Shown here piece after piece: positions 23,813-37,384 of a stretch of DNA of 64,000 nt. A model generated the notes under the pieces. That model was given only the letters and a program-made list of their open reading frames with translations. It made no database searches and was not told the DNA's origin. The stretch comes from Sipunculus nudus (lineage: Eukaryota; Annelida; Sipuncula; Golfingiida; Sipunculidae): contig CM049318.1 in the NCBI GenBank assembly GCA_026874595.1, positions 2,479,741 through 2,543,740 on the forward strand. Reading direction: 5' to 3'. The stretch's first letter is position 1, and the number at the start of each line of letters is the position of its first letter. Both the position numbers and the translations under genes were made by a program.

Positions 23813-24908
23813 TTGACTTGACCTATGACCTTGGCCTTTTGCCCACATATCAACTGGATTCTTTCTAAATGATGGGTAACTACTAACCAATTACATCTGG
23901 CCAGGTGTATTTACTTGGCAACCAATAAGTGAATAACTTAGACCTGCAACCTTTAACCTCCTGACCAGCTGACCTCAAAATCAATTAGTTATTTCTTCAT
24001 GCAAAAAGACCCATAAATATGAAGTTTGAATCACATTGAGTGATGCATAGATGTGGCATATGTGAAAGACTGAAGGTTTGGGTTGAACAGTTTCACTTGA
24101 AATATGTTCACAAGCATTTAGAACAATATTGTGACCTTGACCTTTGACCTTTTGAACTCAACTTCAATAGGCTTCTTCCCCTATTGGTAGGTAAGCCATA
24201 TATGACAGATGGAAAGTATAGATTGAAAAGTTTGCCTGAAAATGACTCCACCCAAGAAGTGGGTGCTGTGAACTTGACCTTTGACCTCAAAATCAACAGG
24301 TCTTTTCCCCTGTTGGCAGAGAAGTGATATCAGTGCTGAAAGTTTTGTAATGAAAGGTCTAGCTTGAAATGTGTCCATAACCTTTTCAAAGAAGTGGATC
24401 CTATGACCCTGACCTTTGACCTTGTGACCTCAACATCTATAGGATTCTTCTCCCACTTAGTAGGTGAGCTATATGTGAAAGATCAAAGTATTGGGATGAA
24501 AGGTTTGGCTTAAAATGCGTCCACAGGCTTTTCAAAGAAGTTGGTTCTGTGACCTTGACCTTTGACCTTATGACCTCAAAATAATTATGGTTCTTCCCCT
24601 GTTGGTAGGTGAGCTGTATGTGAAAGATGGAAGGTTTGGGATGAAAATTTTGGCTAAAAGAATTATTTCTGGGGGGTGCAAACACACCCCATAACTTCGA
24701 GAATATAGGCCGCAGTGACCTAATTTCAGGTTTGCAAGGAGATCTTTTTAGAACCTCTAAGACTGCATAGGGTTCATGGCCCTAGCCCGTACGGTTATGA
24801 TTTGTGCCCTGCTAACGGCCGGACGGCCGGCCGGCCGGACAGATGGAAGGACGACGGACAAAGACCCATCGCTATAGCCCAGCATGACTGAAAGTCAGCT
24901 GAGCTAAA
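23813..24908 (+). mobile_element. F4-ended element with TGACCT tandem core
   Basis: Units of about 140 bp with TTGACCTTTGACC, TTCTTCCCC(T/C), TGTTGGTAGGTGAGC, and TATATGTGAAAGAT run to about 24660. They then join an F4 core remnant (TTCTGGGGGGTGCAAACACA, ACCTAATTTCAGGTTT) and the F4 right end: a CCGGACGG-rich stretch, ATAGCCCAGCATGACT and AGTCAGCTGAGCTAAAAA. The core is thus F1-like and the end F4-like. Confidence 0.7.
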
Positions 24909-25640
24909 AAAATACTTTTTGTGCTTTGATGTCTTTGCCTTTAATTACATAAACAATACAGTCAACAACCATCATAATACTGTAGTGTGACAGAACTACA
25001 GTGACCTTAACCGAACATGGCATTTAAGGTCTTTGTACTTTGTGATGTTATGTCATGTAAAATGCACCACAAAGGTGCTGTATAAGTTAAACACATCAAG
25101 ATAAACCCCTGCAGGTATACAACACTATCAAACATGTCAAACAAATTCTGGGATTATATGCGGAGGCATTTCAATTAAAATCTAATCATTTTGAGGTGTT
25201 CCCACTTCCAACTGCCGTCACATTTCTTTAAAATCCACAAAACTGTTCCTAAGATATCTTGTGGACACTCACATACACACAAAGAATTAAGTTAACAGTA
25301 CCCTGCATATAGTTACCAGTAGATTCATTTAATTAGGTCAAAGTGACAACTTAAACCAGCACTGTGCACACATTGCTAATGCCCAGCTCTGGTTGAGAAT
25401 CACCAGTTTGTGGATTCATATTTCATTTCCTCTGACATCCTGAGTTAATTGAAATACCTCATGCCACACAGGGATCAACATCATCAGTTAACTGCTTGCC
25501 AAGGACAAGTTAAAATTCCGGAAATAGTGGTAGCATGAGTGTTGGCTCCTACTTGCCCTACTAGGTAAGTGAGTCCAACATAAACCTTTACCCAAAGGCC
25601 TCACTTTTAACTAGAAAAATGAAATCATATTGATAATATA
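24909..25640. other. No recognisable gene
   Basis: Apparently unique sequence in receptor intron 1. Confidence 0.4.
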
Positions 25641-25824
25641 TGCAGTAGAACCAGTCTAGAAGTCCACCTGTCTAATAAGACCACCCGTATGCTAAGACCA
25701 CACTTGGGTGAACCAAAAGCATTCACAGTTTATTTATAACTGAATAGTTTAATAGACCATCTGTGAATTGAGACCACTTTCAGCAAGTCCTGAAGGTGGT
25801 CTTCTAACACAGGTTTCACTGTAC
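25641..25824. mobile_element. MITE with TIRs of about 27 bp
   Basis: The left end CAGTAGAACCAGTCTAGAAG and the right end CTTCTAACACAGGTTTCACTG are imperfect inverted repeats; both lead into (A)CCACC/GGTGGT. The internal text (CTAATAAGACCACC, GAATTGAGACCAC) repeats the same motif. The size of about 183 bp and the TA/TG flanks suggest a Tc1/mariner-type MITE, which is inference. Confidence 0.7.
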
Positions 25825-26471
25825 CTCTTTATATTAAATCATCTGTACATTTATTTATATAAAGAGATATGTAATTAATAATAATTAATTTGAACAGTTT
25901 TATAGTCCAACATGTTATATAAAACAAGAAACACAATCACCTGGAACACTCTGAATTTGTGGTGGTGATCACTGAATTTTTTAGGACAAGAAAACTTAAT
26001 TTATCACTTGCCTGACCGGGCAAGAACTTTTGAAAGTAACTGTTGAGCCCTGCTTAAATTTACACCACAAGGGTCAGTCCAATGATCACATGAGTGATAC
26101 CAGAGTGAAAATGTGATGCCCTTCTTTTGATATCCAGTTTGTATACTGATGCTGAGGAATATTTCATGTATCAATCTGGCAGTAAAATGTTATACACTTA
26201 TTTTCATTTCATATTCCAATTCGGCTGTCAATATTTAAAGGTAACATAAGGTCTTTCACCCAGCTCCTGAAGAAAAATAATAATATTATAGGAACATTCA
26301 AGATAAAAATTTATTAGTTTTATCAGAGGTTTTAGCCAGAATATAGGAGTTTATCACTCCAAAATCATGATTCACTTGGTAACTTGGTGGTAAGGTGCAA
26401 TCACAACATTCATCATTTGAACACTTAATGACAAACTGCATCTCATATCGCTTTCAGTCACACTTTGCACA

Positions 26472-26604
26472 ATGTATAGCTGATTCTGTACTTAAATGAC
26501 TGTCATGTTTAAAGGCCCTGTCCTTTAAATGAGTTGAATGTATTTGATTCTGTAATTAAATGACTGTCATGTTAAAAGGCCAAGTCCTTTAAATCAGTTG
26601 AATG
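26472..26604 (+). repeat. Direct duplication of about 66 bp
   Basis: Two adjacent copies of GATTCTGTA(C/A)TTAAATGAC, then TGTCATGTT, AAAGGCC, TCCTTTAAAT and AGTTGAATGTATT. Confidence 0.85.
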
Positions 26605-26744
26605 TATTCAATATAACACTATTATGTTGTAAACATAACTGTGAAATGGAAGGATATAGGAAAAAAACATGAAATTAGGGCCTAATAGTTGAAAAATATA
26701 GAAAATTATATGAGACATTTTTTCATAGGAAAATACAGGAATAT

Positions 26745-29010
26745 ATAGTGCATTAGTGCATTAGATAATTAATGAAGTTTATTTGCTGAATTCTCGGATA
26801 TCACTTAATTAACAGAAATCCCACATGCATCTAGGTATTTTACTGTTTTTTACACATGGGTGTAAAGAAACTCTGTTATTTACATGACATTAGTACATTA
26901 GGTTAACAATGAATTATATTTGTTGAACTCTTGGATATCACTTAACAGAAATCCCACATGCATCTAGGTATTTTACTGTTTTTCACACATGGGTGTAAAG
27001 AAACTCTGTTATTTACATGACATTAGTACATTAGGTTAACAATGAATTATATTTGTTGAACTCTTGGATATCACTTAACAGAAATCCCACATGCATCTAG
27101 GTATTTTACTGTTTTTCACACATGGGTGTAAAGAAACTCTGTTATTTACATGACATTAGTACATTAGGTTAACAATGAATTATATTTGTTGAACTCTTGG
27201 ATATCACTTAACAGAAATCCCACATGCATCTAGGTATTTTACTGTTTTTCACACATGGGTGTAAAGAAACCCTGTTATTTACATGACATTAGTACATTAG
27301 GTTAACAATGAATTATATTTGTTGAACTCTTGGATATCACTTAACAGAAATCCCACATGCATCTAGGTATTTTACTGTTTTTTACACATGGGTGTAAAGA
27401 AACCCTGTTATTTACATGACATTAGTACATTAGGTTAACAATGAATTATATTTGTTGAACTCTTGGATATCACTTAACAGAAATCCCACATGCATCTAGG
27501 TATTTTACTGTTTTTCACACATGGGTGTAAAGAAACTCTGTTATTTACATGACATTAGTACATTAGGTTAACAATGAATTATATTTGTTGAACTCTTGGA
27601 TATCACTTAACAGAAATCCCACATGCATCTAGGTATTTTACTGTTTTTTACACATGGGTGTAAAGAAACTCTGTTATTTACATGACATTAGTACATTAGG
27701 TTAACAATGAATTATATTTGTTGAACTCTTGGATATCACTTAACAGAAATCCCACATGCATCTAGGTATTTTACTGTTTTTCACACATGGGTGTAAAGAA
27801 ACTCTGTTATTTACATGACATTAGTACATTAGGTTAACAATGAATTATATTTGTTGAACTCTTGGGTATCACATAACAGAAATCCCACATGCATCTAGGT
27901 ATTTTACTGTTTTTCACACATGGGTGTAAAGAAACTCTGTTATTTACATGACATTAGTACATTAGGTTAACAATGAATTATATTTGTTGAACTCTTGGGT
28001 ATCACATAACAGAAATCCCACATGCATCTAGGTATTTTACTGTTTTTCACACATGGGTGTAAAGAAACTCTGTTATTTACATGACATTAGTACATTAGGT
28101 TAACAATGAATTATATTTGTTGAACTCTTGGGTATCACATAACAGAAATCCCACATGCATCTAGGTATTTTACTGTTTTTCACACATGGGTGTAAAGAAA
28201 CTCTGTTATTTACATGACATTAGTACATTAGGTTAACAATGAATTATATTTGTTGAACTCTTGGGTATCACATAACAGAAATCCCACATGCATCTAGGTA
28301 TTTTACTGTTTTTCACACATGGGTGTAAAGAAACCCTGTTATTTACATGACATTAGTACATTAGGTTAACAATGAATTATATTTGTTGAACTCTTGGATA
28401 TCACATAACAGAAATCCCACATGCATCTAGGTATTTTACTGTTTTTCACACATGGGTGTAAAGAAACTCTGTTATTTACATGACATTAGTACATTAGGTT
28501 AACAATGAATTATATTTGTTGAACTCTTGGATATCACATAACAGAAATCCCACATGCATCTAGGTATTTTACTGTTTTTCACACATGGGTGTAAAGAAAC
28601 TCTGTTATTTACATGACATTAGTACATTAGGTTAACAATGAATTATATTTGTTGAACTCTTGGGTATCACATAACAGAAATCCCACATGCATCTAGGTAT
28701 TTTACTGTTTTTCACACATGGGTGTAAAGAAACTCTGTTATTTACATGACATTAGTACATTAGGTTAACAATGAATTATATTTGTTGAACTCTTGGATAT
28801 CACATAACAGAAATCCCACATGCATCTAGGTATTTTACTGTTTTTCACACATGGGTGTAAAGAAACTCTGTTATTTACATGACATTAGTACATTAGGTTA
28901 ACAATGAATTATATTTGTTGAACTCTTGGATATCACTTAACAGAAATCTCACATGCATCTAGGTTTTTAACAGTTTTTTTACACAGGGTTGTAAGAAACT
29001 TGTTTTTTAA
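26745..29010 (+). repeat. Satellite array, 133-bp unit, about 17 copies
   Basis: GACATTAGTACATTAGG recurs every 133 bp (26886, 27019, 27152 and on). The units are almost identical; the first and the last are decayed. Variants are grouped: the left copies read GGATATCACTT, a middle run reads GGGTATCACAT, and GGATATCACAT appears to the right. This suggests block-wise duplication. There is no open frame across units. Confidence 0.97.
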
Positions 29011-29518
29011 ATAGTGTTAATTAACTTTAATTAAATGGTGTAAATAATGTCAGTGTAAATAACTTGCCAACCCTGTATATAGGAAATACCAGAATCAGCG
29101 GAAGCCCTGTTTCATGACCGCATTTTCAGTTATTGGTTATTGCCAACACCTGACTAGTATTAGTCTAGATATGGAATAGCATCATATTCTACGACATTTA
29201 AAATGACACTTTCTACTGAATAGAGTTCAATCTTCTTCATCCCTAATCGTGAAACAAGAAATCTTACAAACCTTAGAAATGTTACATGCAGGACGGGGGA
29301 TGAAAGACATTAGAGAATCAACATAAAGTATGAAATTTCATAGAAATAATTCCATGAAAAACTGCATGTTGATAATGAGCATGAACTCTGCTTAACATGT
29401 CTCAGGAGAACTAGTATCAATGTATTCTGTATATGTACATTATCATTGGTTTTCTATGGTTTTTCCCATATTTTTCATTGCTCTAGGCCTGAAATAACCT
29501 TTTACAGTGGGACTGACA

Positions 29519-29675
29519 AGATCTGCTGGTGTAACCAGATCTCTCGGCCTGGAATTCTGGTCATGTGACCAGGAAATAAAGTCTGCATCATTTTGTTGAC
29601 TGCTGCCCAAAATGATGCTTGAGAGACCTCAGCCCTGGGGTTATGAGATTTTTTTATGAGGTTGCCAAGGCAACC
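29519..29675. other. Cluster of four inverted repeats
   Basis: In order: AGATCT-CTGGT/ACCAG-AGATCT with one bulge (29519-29542); CTGGTCATGTGACCAG (29557-29572, perfect); 11-bp arms GCATCATTTTG/CAAAATGATGC around a 12-base loop (29585-29618); and GGTTGCCAAGGCAACC (29660-29675, perfect). The role is unknown. Confidence 0.7.
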
Positions 29676-31107
29676 AAATCCCCTTGAGTTGTAATGTCAG
29701 AAATTTGTAGTTCAGCTTAAAATAATTAGCTTCTAAAATTCTACTGGCTTAAAATTAAATAATATAACAATACACCTAGCCCTTTTTATCATCTAGCATG
29801 TCTTTCTCGTCTTTTAAACTGTTATTTAAAATTTTACTTTTAATCAAGAAAAGAAAATTTTGATTGAATGTTTGCCTCCATTGTTTTTTTACAATACAAC
29901 TACTCAAACATTTCCTTCACCACAGAGAATTCCGACTGACATGCCACCTGCTTTTCTGTGCCAGAAACACGCCAAACTAATATTTATTCACAAGCTACCA
30001 GACACCCACTTCTGACCTTCCCACCTAATTTCAGGTGCCACACAGATCTACCATGGAGCATGCCATGTCTTGTATCCAGGTTAGGGACCAAAATCAAACA
30101 AGTTTCCCCTGCACATTTCTGTATCATTGTTCAGTCAGTTATATGCTCCTTTAACCCATGGGAAATTTAGGTCTGTTTTTCAGTAGACTTTGCAAGGACA
30201 AGATAAGCAACTATGTTTTACATCAGCCCATCAAGTTATGGACTAAATATAATACAGTCACAATTATACATCAGTGAAAGTCCAATGAAATTTGGTTAGG
30301 CCATATTAAAATAAATGTTGTTCTACAAAATGACACTGCCATTTTTCATGGATCAATTATTTTTCTTGCAAACGAAAACCAGGTCCTTGATAATGTTGCT
30401 AATTTTTGCTAAGGCACAAATTAAAAAAGGACTGGAAAATAGACTAAATTTGGCGTTGATTATATATACCAGTTCAAAAACTGAAGCAATTTTTTTGACA
30501 AGCTGGCCAAGTTCCATGTATTGTTTTTAACCAGTAAAATAAATAATTTAAACCATTCTCTTCCACCTTTCATTTGTTCCCAGCCCAGATTCTCTAAAAA
30601 AATAAATTTATTTTATGTGGCCTTATAATTATTGATTTCACAAAGTTTAAAACTGCAGTAAAACCATTACAACCATATTGTAAAAGAAACATGCTCACAC
30701 TGTACCACTACACCCTCTGACAGAGGTCATTTCTGCTATAAACAAATCCCTTCTATTGGGGCAGTGTGGAATGGCCAGGACTGCTTGTCAAATCTGTCAA
30801 ACTTAAAAATAAACATTTCAAGGAAACACCTGTTTTCATTCCACAGGCACATGCTTACAAAATATATCTTATTCTGTAATTTGCCTTGAAAACATTCTTT
30901 AAAAAGACACTTGAACAGACTACATTGTCCTCTTTACTTAATTTATACTGATGCATTTAAAAGCCACAGTACGCTGTGCATAGTTGGGGTCAGATTTTGA
31001 CTGCAACAATCCCTAAACAGCAGAGTCATACTCATCAGCCTTCGGGTAAACTGGAATTACGTATGTTTGTGTGCAGGAATATATGGTTTTATGTCAGCGT
31101 GCCCACT
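29676..31107. other. No recognisable gene
   Basis: AT-rich sequence in receptor intron 1. The open frames at 29958-30170 and 30315-30530 have no motif. Confidence 0.4.
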
Positions 31108-31430
31108 GTTTTATAACTAGGGACCCATGGGTCTCGACTCTCAGCTGACTTTGTCTATAAGGATATTTTTACACATTTTCCAGAATGACAGTCCTGTGAC
31201 CTTAACCAATGACCTTGTAACAAAAAATCTGAGAATTTATTATCCTTAAAATTGCAACATTTAGATTATTGTAACAATCTTTTAAAAATAAGTGGGTCCA
31301 GTGACCTTGACCTCTGACCAGATAACCTCAAAATCTACAGTTTTCCTCAGTTGGGCAAGTAAGCCAGAAAGATGGAAAGTTTGGGATGAAAAGTTTGATT
31401 AACAGTGCATCTACTTCTGACAAGACTACT
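31108..31430 (+). mobile_element. F4-type left end joined to TGACCT units
   Basis: AACTAGGGACCCATGGGTC, then CGACTCTCAGCTGAC, is an F4 left end. About 80 bp on come two diverged TGACCT units (GTCCTGTGACCTTAACC; CCAGTGACCTTGACCTCTGACC). No right end was found. Confidence 0.6.
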
Positions 31431-33117
31431 TTAATCCAGTTATAAATAAAATCTCAAAAAAACAGTTTTATAACCATTTAAAAAAAGTCTGAATGTTTGC
31501 CAAAAATCAAGGAGTTCATAACTCTTCTATTCACAAGTTGCACAATGTTTTTTTTTAAACATTTGCCCATAATACTTTCATATAGCTGCAAAATGTTTAT
31601 GGCATTAAAATATTTCCAGTCCAAATAAACAATAACTTTTAGTCTTTGCTTGTATAATTCTAACAGTCACAACATGTTTTGATGCCCCCCCCCCCCCCAA
31701 AAAAAAAAAAAAAAAATTTGCATGTTTTGTTCTACTGCTGATAACCTACCAGTAAGTTGACTATAATTCATGTCTTGCCATTATTATGTGCATGAATGAA
31801 GTGTTAGTAATATCTTACAGTCCAGTCATGGACCATATTTTTCAGCTTGTGACGACATAACTATATATGGAGAGATATGAACACCTGAGGTTCCTTATTT
31901 ACTTGATTTATATTCTTGAACTCATATAATTCTTGTCTCTTGGAGGTAAAAATAAACCAAAAGGTAAAAAGGACACCAAGCATAATACAATATGTACAAG
32001 AGTGAGGTCATGAGGTGGGATATACAGTATTTATTTTCTATTTCTACCATTCTGATTCATGTAGAATAGACAGCACTTTAATAGACCTGTATAGCTTTAC
32101 ATAACATAAATCAGGCTCTTTTCAAATTTTTATTGTTAATAGATAAGATGAATTACATGATCCAAAGTTAACTGATAAATACAGGAGCTCAGCCATTCTC
32201 AATAAAACCACAATAAAACCACTTATAACATTACATACCAAATACAGCACGGATGAGATGTTATGCACCAAAAAAAATGAATGTGAATAATGAAAGATGA
32301 TCAATATATAACAGGTTTAATCTTGCTTTATATGCCTTGAGATAACATCAACCCAGATAGACATAACTGATAAAGCTTGCTTCATTTGGTATCCCATTTC
32401 TTTTGCAGTTGATGTTAATGTTACCATGGCAACCAAACAGATAAGATTATACCAGCTTCTGCAGCATACCATTCAGGTCACCTGCAGTGTGCTTTTGGCA
32501 TGGAGCACTAACCCTGTTCACCCATAGAAAACTCAGCCACAAAAGCTAAACACACAAAATGCCTGAGCCACACCAACATGCTAGGGCCAGACCAAAAAAA
32601 ATCTTCTACTGCATCACTGCTCCAATTTTTCAGAAATTATTTTATATGATGAATCAGTTACAGGTCTACGTTGTTACTGTTGCTTTTTGATGCGACTCCC
32701 TGAATCCCTTCAAATAAGGCAATTTTTTCATTCATGATGGTAATGTGGATGACAGAAAGTTTGTGGGTTCACATCCCATTTGTGCTTATAACTTAATAAA
32801 AGACTTCTTGCCAAAGGGGAACACATTCTTGACCAAGGAGTGAATAGTTACTGGTCATGGGTGGTAGGCATTATAGAAAGAATACCCTTCTAAGGCTTAG
32901 TATGTCTGAATGGGTTGTATACTCCCTGAGCTGAAAAAAAGCTACAAGAACGAACAGGCCCAGCAAGGCAAAGTATAAAGTAGGCTACATAAAAAAAGCT
33001 CAAATATTTTTGTTTACAAGGGACACACAGTACCCAAAAAGATGAAGAAAAATGGAGAGTCGAGTGGGGTAGTGCTATATTATTTTCACACGGCACAAGC
33101 AGTTCTAAAGGAAAGTG
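31431..33117. other. No recognisable gene
   Basis: A C-run followed by an A-run lies at about 31686-31718. Near 32790, GTGGGTTCACATCCCA resembles a pol III B-box and may mark a decayed SINE. The open frame at 32890-33237 crosses into the element ends at 33118-33190 and is not a gene. Confidence 0.35.
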
Positions 33118-33182
33118 TATTTGAATAAGGGACCCATGGGTCACTGTGCTCACCTGAAGTTGACCTTGAAGGTAAAAATCTA
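33118..33182 (+). mobile_element. F4-type left end, cut by F3
   Basis: AATAAGGGACCCATGGGTCA, then a decayed subterminal motif (GTGCTCACCTGAAG), runs straight into the F3 left end. Confidence 0.55.
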
Positions 33183-35631
33183 AACTAGATGTGTCGGAAC
33201 GACACGAATGCCCCCGCCTTGGGCAAATTAGAAACATTTGTAAAATTTGGAAAATTTTTTAAGTCCAGGAGGTGTCGTATGATCAAAAGTAGGTCAACCG
33301 GGATGAAACGCGAACTCGATCTGTAACTGGTCTATATCTGCTCACACACCAAAAATCATGCCAGTATATGAAGGCATTGTGAAAAAAAATCCGTACATGT
33401 GTATCTGTCATGAATATTTCTATTTTTCATGATATTTTCTATGTTTAGGAGCCGTAAAACAATCAAAAGTAGGTCAACCGGGATGAAACGCAAACTCGAT
33501 CTGTAACTGTCATTATCTGCCCACACAAAAAAAATCAGGGTGGTATCTGCAGGCATTGAGGAAAAAAAGTCAGTACATATGCATTTGTTATGAAAATTAA
33601 TATTTTTCATGAAACTTTCTATGTTCAGGAGCAGTCTAATGGTCAAAAGTAGGTCAACTGAGACAAAACAAGACTCGATCTGTAACTGGTCATTATCTGC
33701 CTACACACCAAAAATCAGGCCTGTATCTGCAGGCACTGCAAAAAAAAGTCCATACATATGCACCTTTTTATGAAATTTTCTATGTTAGAGCACCATCAAA
33801 CGGTCAAAAATAGGTCAACTGGGACAAAACGTGAACTTGATCTGTAACTGGTCATTATCTGCCCACACACCAAAAATCAGGCCAATATCTGCAGGTATTG
33901 TGAAGAAAAGTTTGTACAAGTGTATTTGTCATGAAAATATATATTTTACATGAAATTTTCTATGTTCAGGAGCCGTAAAACAGTCAAAAGTAGGTCAACC
34001 GGGACGAAATGCGAACTCTATCTGTAACTGGTCAATATCTGCCGACACACCAAAAATCAGGCCAATATCTGCAGGCATTGCGAAAAAAAGTTCGTACATG
34101 TGTATTTGTCATGAAATTTCATATTTTTAAAGGAAATTTTCTATGTTCAGGAGCCGTAAAACGGTCAAAAGTAGATCAAGCGGGACGAAATGCGTACTCC
34201 ATCTGTAACTGGTCTATATCTGCCCACACACCAAAAATTAGCCCAATATCTGCAGGCATTGCGAAAAAAGTCTGTACATGTGTATCTGTCATGAATATTT
34301 CTATTTTAATGAAATTTTCTAAGTTTAGGAGCTGTAAAACGGTCAAAAGTAGGTCAACCGGGACGAAACGTAAACTCGATCTGTAACTGGTATATATCTG
34401 CCCACACACCAAAAATCAGGCCAATATCTGCAGGCATTGCGAAAAAAAGTCTGTACATATGTATCTGTCATGAATATTTCTATTTTTCATGAAAATTTCT
34501 AAGTTTAGGAGCCGTAAAACGGTCAAAAGTAGGTCAACTTTGATGAAACGCGAACTCGATCTGTAACTGGTCTATATCTGTCCACACACAAAAAATCAGG
34601 CCAATATCTGCAGGCACTGCGAAAAAAAGTCCGTACATGTGTATATGTCATGAAATTTCATATTTTTCATGAAATTTTCTAGGTTTAGAAGCCGTAAAAC
34701 GGTCAAAAGTAGGTCAACCAGGACGAAACGCGAACTCGATCTGTAACTGGTCCATATCTGCTCACACACCAAAAATCAGGCCAATATCTGCAGGCATTGC
34801 GAAAAAAAGTCCGTACATGTGTATCTGTCATGAATATTTCTATTTTTCATGAAAATTTCTAAGTTTAGGAGCCGTAAAACGGTCAAAAGTAGGTCAACCG
34901 GGTTGAAACACGAACTCGATCTGTAACTGGTCTATATCTGTCCACACACAAAAAATCAGGCCAATATCTGCAGGCACTGCGAAAAAAAGTCTGTACATGT
35001 GTATTTGTAATGAAATTTCATATTTTTCATGAAATTTTCTATGTTTAGAAGCCGTAAAACGGTCAAAAGTAGGTCAACCAGGATGAAACGCGAACTCGAT
35101 CTGTAACTGGTCTATATCTGTCCACACACAAAAAATCAGGCCAATGTCTGCAGGCACTGCGAAAAAAAGTCTCTACATGTGTATTTGTCATGAAATTTCA
35201 TATTTTTCATGAAATTTTCTATGTTTAGGAGCCGTAAAACGGTCAAAAGTAGGTCAACCAGGACGAAACGCGAACTCTATCTGTAACTGGTCTATATCTG
35301 CTCACACACCAAAAATCAGGCCAATATCTGCAGGCATTGCGAAAAAAAGTCCGTACATGTGTATCTGTCATGAATATTTCTATTTTTCATGAAATTTTCT
35401 ATGTTTAGGAGCCGTAAAACGGTCAAAAGTAGGTCAACCAGGATGAAATAGCGAACTCGATCTGTAACTGGTCTATATCTGCCCACACACCAAAAATCAG
35501 GCCAATATCTGCAGGCATTGCGAAAAAAAGTCCGTACAACTGTTTGATTTCGGAATGACGGAATGACGGAAGGACGGAATGACGGACATGGGTAAAACTA
35601 TATGCCCCGGCCACTTTGTGGCGGGGGCATA
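33183..35631 (+). mobile_element. F3-type element with 180-bp tandem core, complete copy
   Basis: The left end is AACTAGAT, then the hairpin GTGTCG-GAA-CGACAC, then ATGCCCCCGCC. The right end at about 35601-35630 is a hairpin, TATGCCCCGGCCAC-TTT-GTGGCGGGGGCAT, whose right arm inverts the left motif exactly. The core has 13 units of mostly 178-182 bp marked by GTCAAAAGTAGGTCAAC (about 33280, 33462, 33643 and on to 35419), with AACTCGATCTGTAACTGGTC, and ATATCTGCAGGCATTGCGAA. The units are more alike toward the right. A short GACGGAATGACGGA repeat precedes the right end. Confidence 0.9.
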
Positions 35632-37384
35632 AAAAATATCAAATGGAGATAAAGTCTAAGAGGAAAAGGTAATATATGCCATGGCTGGTTGACATGATAG
35701 GTTTGTATTTATGAGTAAAATATTGTTGCAAATAATATTTGTGACCAAAACATGCATTTCCTAATGTTAAAATTGAAGCATGTGAGCAGTTTGTGACCAT
35801 AAGATGTATATTATAACCATGATCATTGGTTGGCTTTCTGATAAATTGTTGACAGTCCAGTAGTTCACAAATTTGTTAAATTGGATCTATTTTTATAATA
35901 TATATTATAAGATATATGTATTTTTTTTATTTTATAAAATCTATACAGTTGAAATATATAACTTATGTCCCCAGTCCACAGGTACAAGGTCTTTGGGGGG
36001 GGGGGGTGTCGAAGTTTCAATTATTTCTTAATTTTTTTTATTATATCAAATTGTTTTAAAGTTTAACATCTGCAATATTACACAGTTGCTTTCAAGTTTC
36101 AGACCTGAATAGCTTTAATCAATCCATACACAGCATATGAAAGTCATTTCAACAGCGTAATAGGAATAATTTTATAATTAATATATATTTAATGATAATA
36201 TAGAGATGATGGATAGACAGAGCTTTTCCAATTATTTTTTAAATTAAATATATATTACACATTTGCAATTAAAACTAATGTCCTAGTGCACAGGTGCAAA
36301 GGAATCAATGACAGCAGAGTGTGTGTGTGTGGGGGGGGGGGGGAGGTGGCATTTATGACACTTCTGCATATACATACAGGGCAAACAAAGCCTGATCTCC
36401 TGTTCTGCTGAGGTAGGAAAATAATGAACAATTGTTTGTATTAGATCATTTTTTATCACATCAATTCTTTTAATGTTTAGTTTATGAGAATTACTGTACA
36501 CCTGTCACAGCAGGGGATCTTCCCCAGTGACTGTAACAAATCAGGAACCCTAGCTGGCATAGCTGTCTTCCAGTGACCAGGAGTGGGCGGCCTGCATATG
36601 GATAAACAAAGTAACTATGATAGAGCCTGAACAAATAATCCTAATATTGCTGCACATCTTGTTACAGGTGGGATAAAAAACATTATTTTATTTTAGACAA
36701 AGACATCATAATAGGTACCAAATTTCAACTTACAGATTTCTGTAATCAAATGTATTCCACATTTAATCTGTCAACCCTACTACACATTTTAAATTCATAC
36801 AGCAGTATATATGCAGCTAATTATTAAGGTCTACATGGTCATACAAATCATGGGTTAAATTGTGGACACATTATGGGTGGGACAAAATGCCATACAATTT
36901 GCTGCATGTGGACAGAAATCTCCTTTCTTACACTCTAAAAAGTGATCGATGTTACTGTCCGCATCATCTGTGTTATTCTTAAGTACTAACTGTATGATAA
37001 ACACACTTATTTTTCCTTCTATAACCAAAAACACAGCCATGTACAGATTTAGCACAATTGGCCCGTATATATAATAGTTTTTGAATAGTAAACAGCAAAA
37101 GGCCATGCTAACTCATGACAATCAAATATTAAATACATATTGCTGAACTAAAACTGTGCACTTTTATGGAGTGTTTCAACTTTAGCTTCAGGAGTCTCTC
37201 ATGATCAGATATTTCTAGAAGTATCATTATTTCAGCTATGTGACAGTAATATGTGCATAAAATAACCATGGGAATGAATGAACACCTGTCAATCATAGCA
37301 TAAGAAAGAAAGTGGAGATTAACATCTACAATACAATTTTAATTTATTAATTCAAATAAAAAGCTGTGAACAAAACCATTTTCA
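35632..37384. other. Mostly unique sequence with one dispersed repeat
   Basis: The stretch 35785-36010 (AGCAGTTTGTGA, ATTACCATGATCATTGG-like, TTGGCTTTCTGATAA, TGTTGACAG) recurs at about 38835-39085. A TGTCC(T/C)(A/C)GTxCACAGGT motif followed by a long G-run occurs at about 35965, 36280 and 38990. No coding signal is seen. Confidence 0.5.

Noticed and set aside
33356-35614. Frames of 63-125 codons in the 180-bp repeat
   Set aside because: They lie in F3 core units (180 is a multiple of three), on both strands, and differ from unit to unit only by repeat decay.
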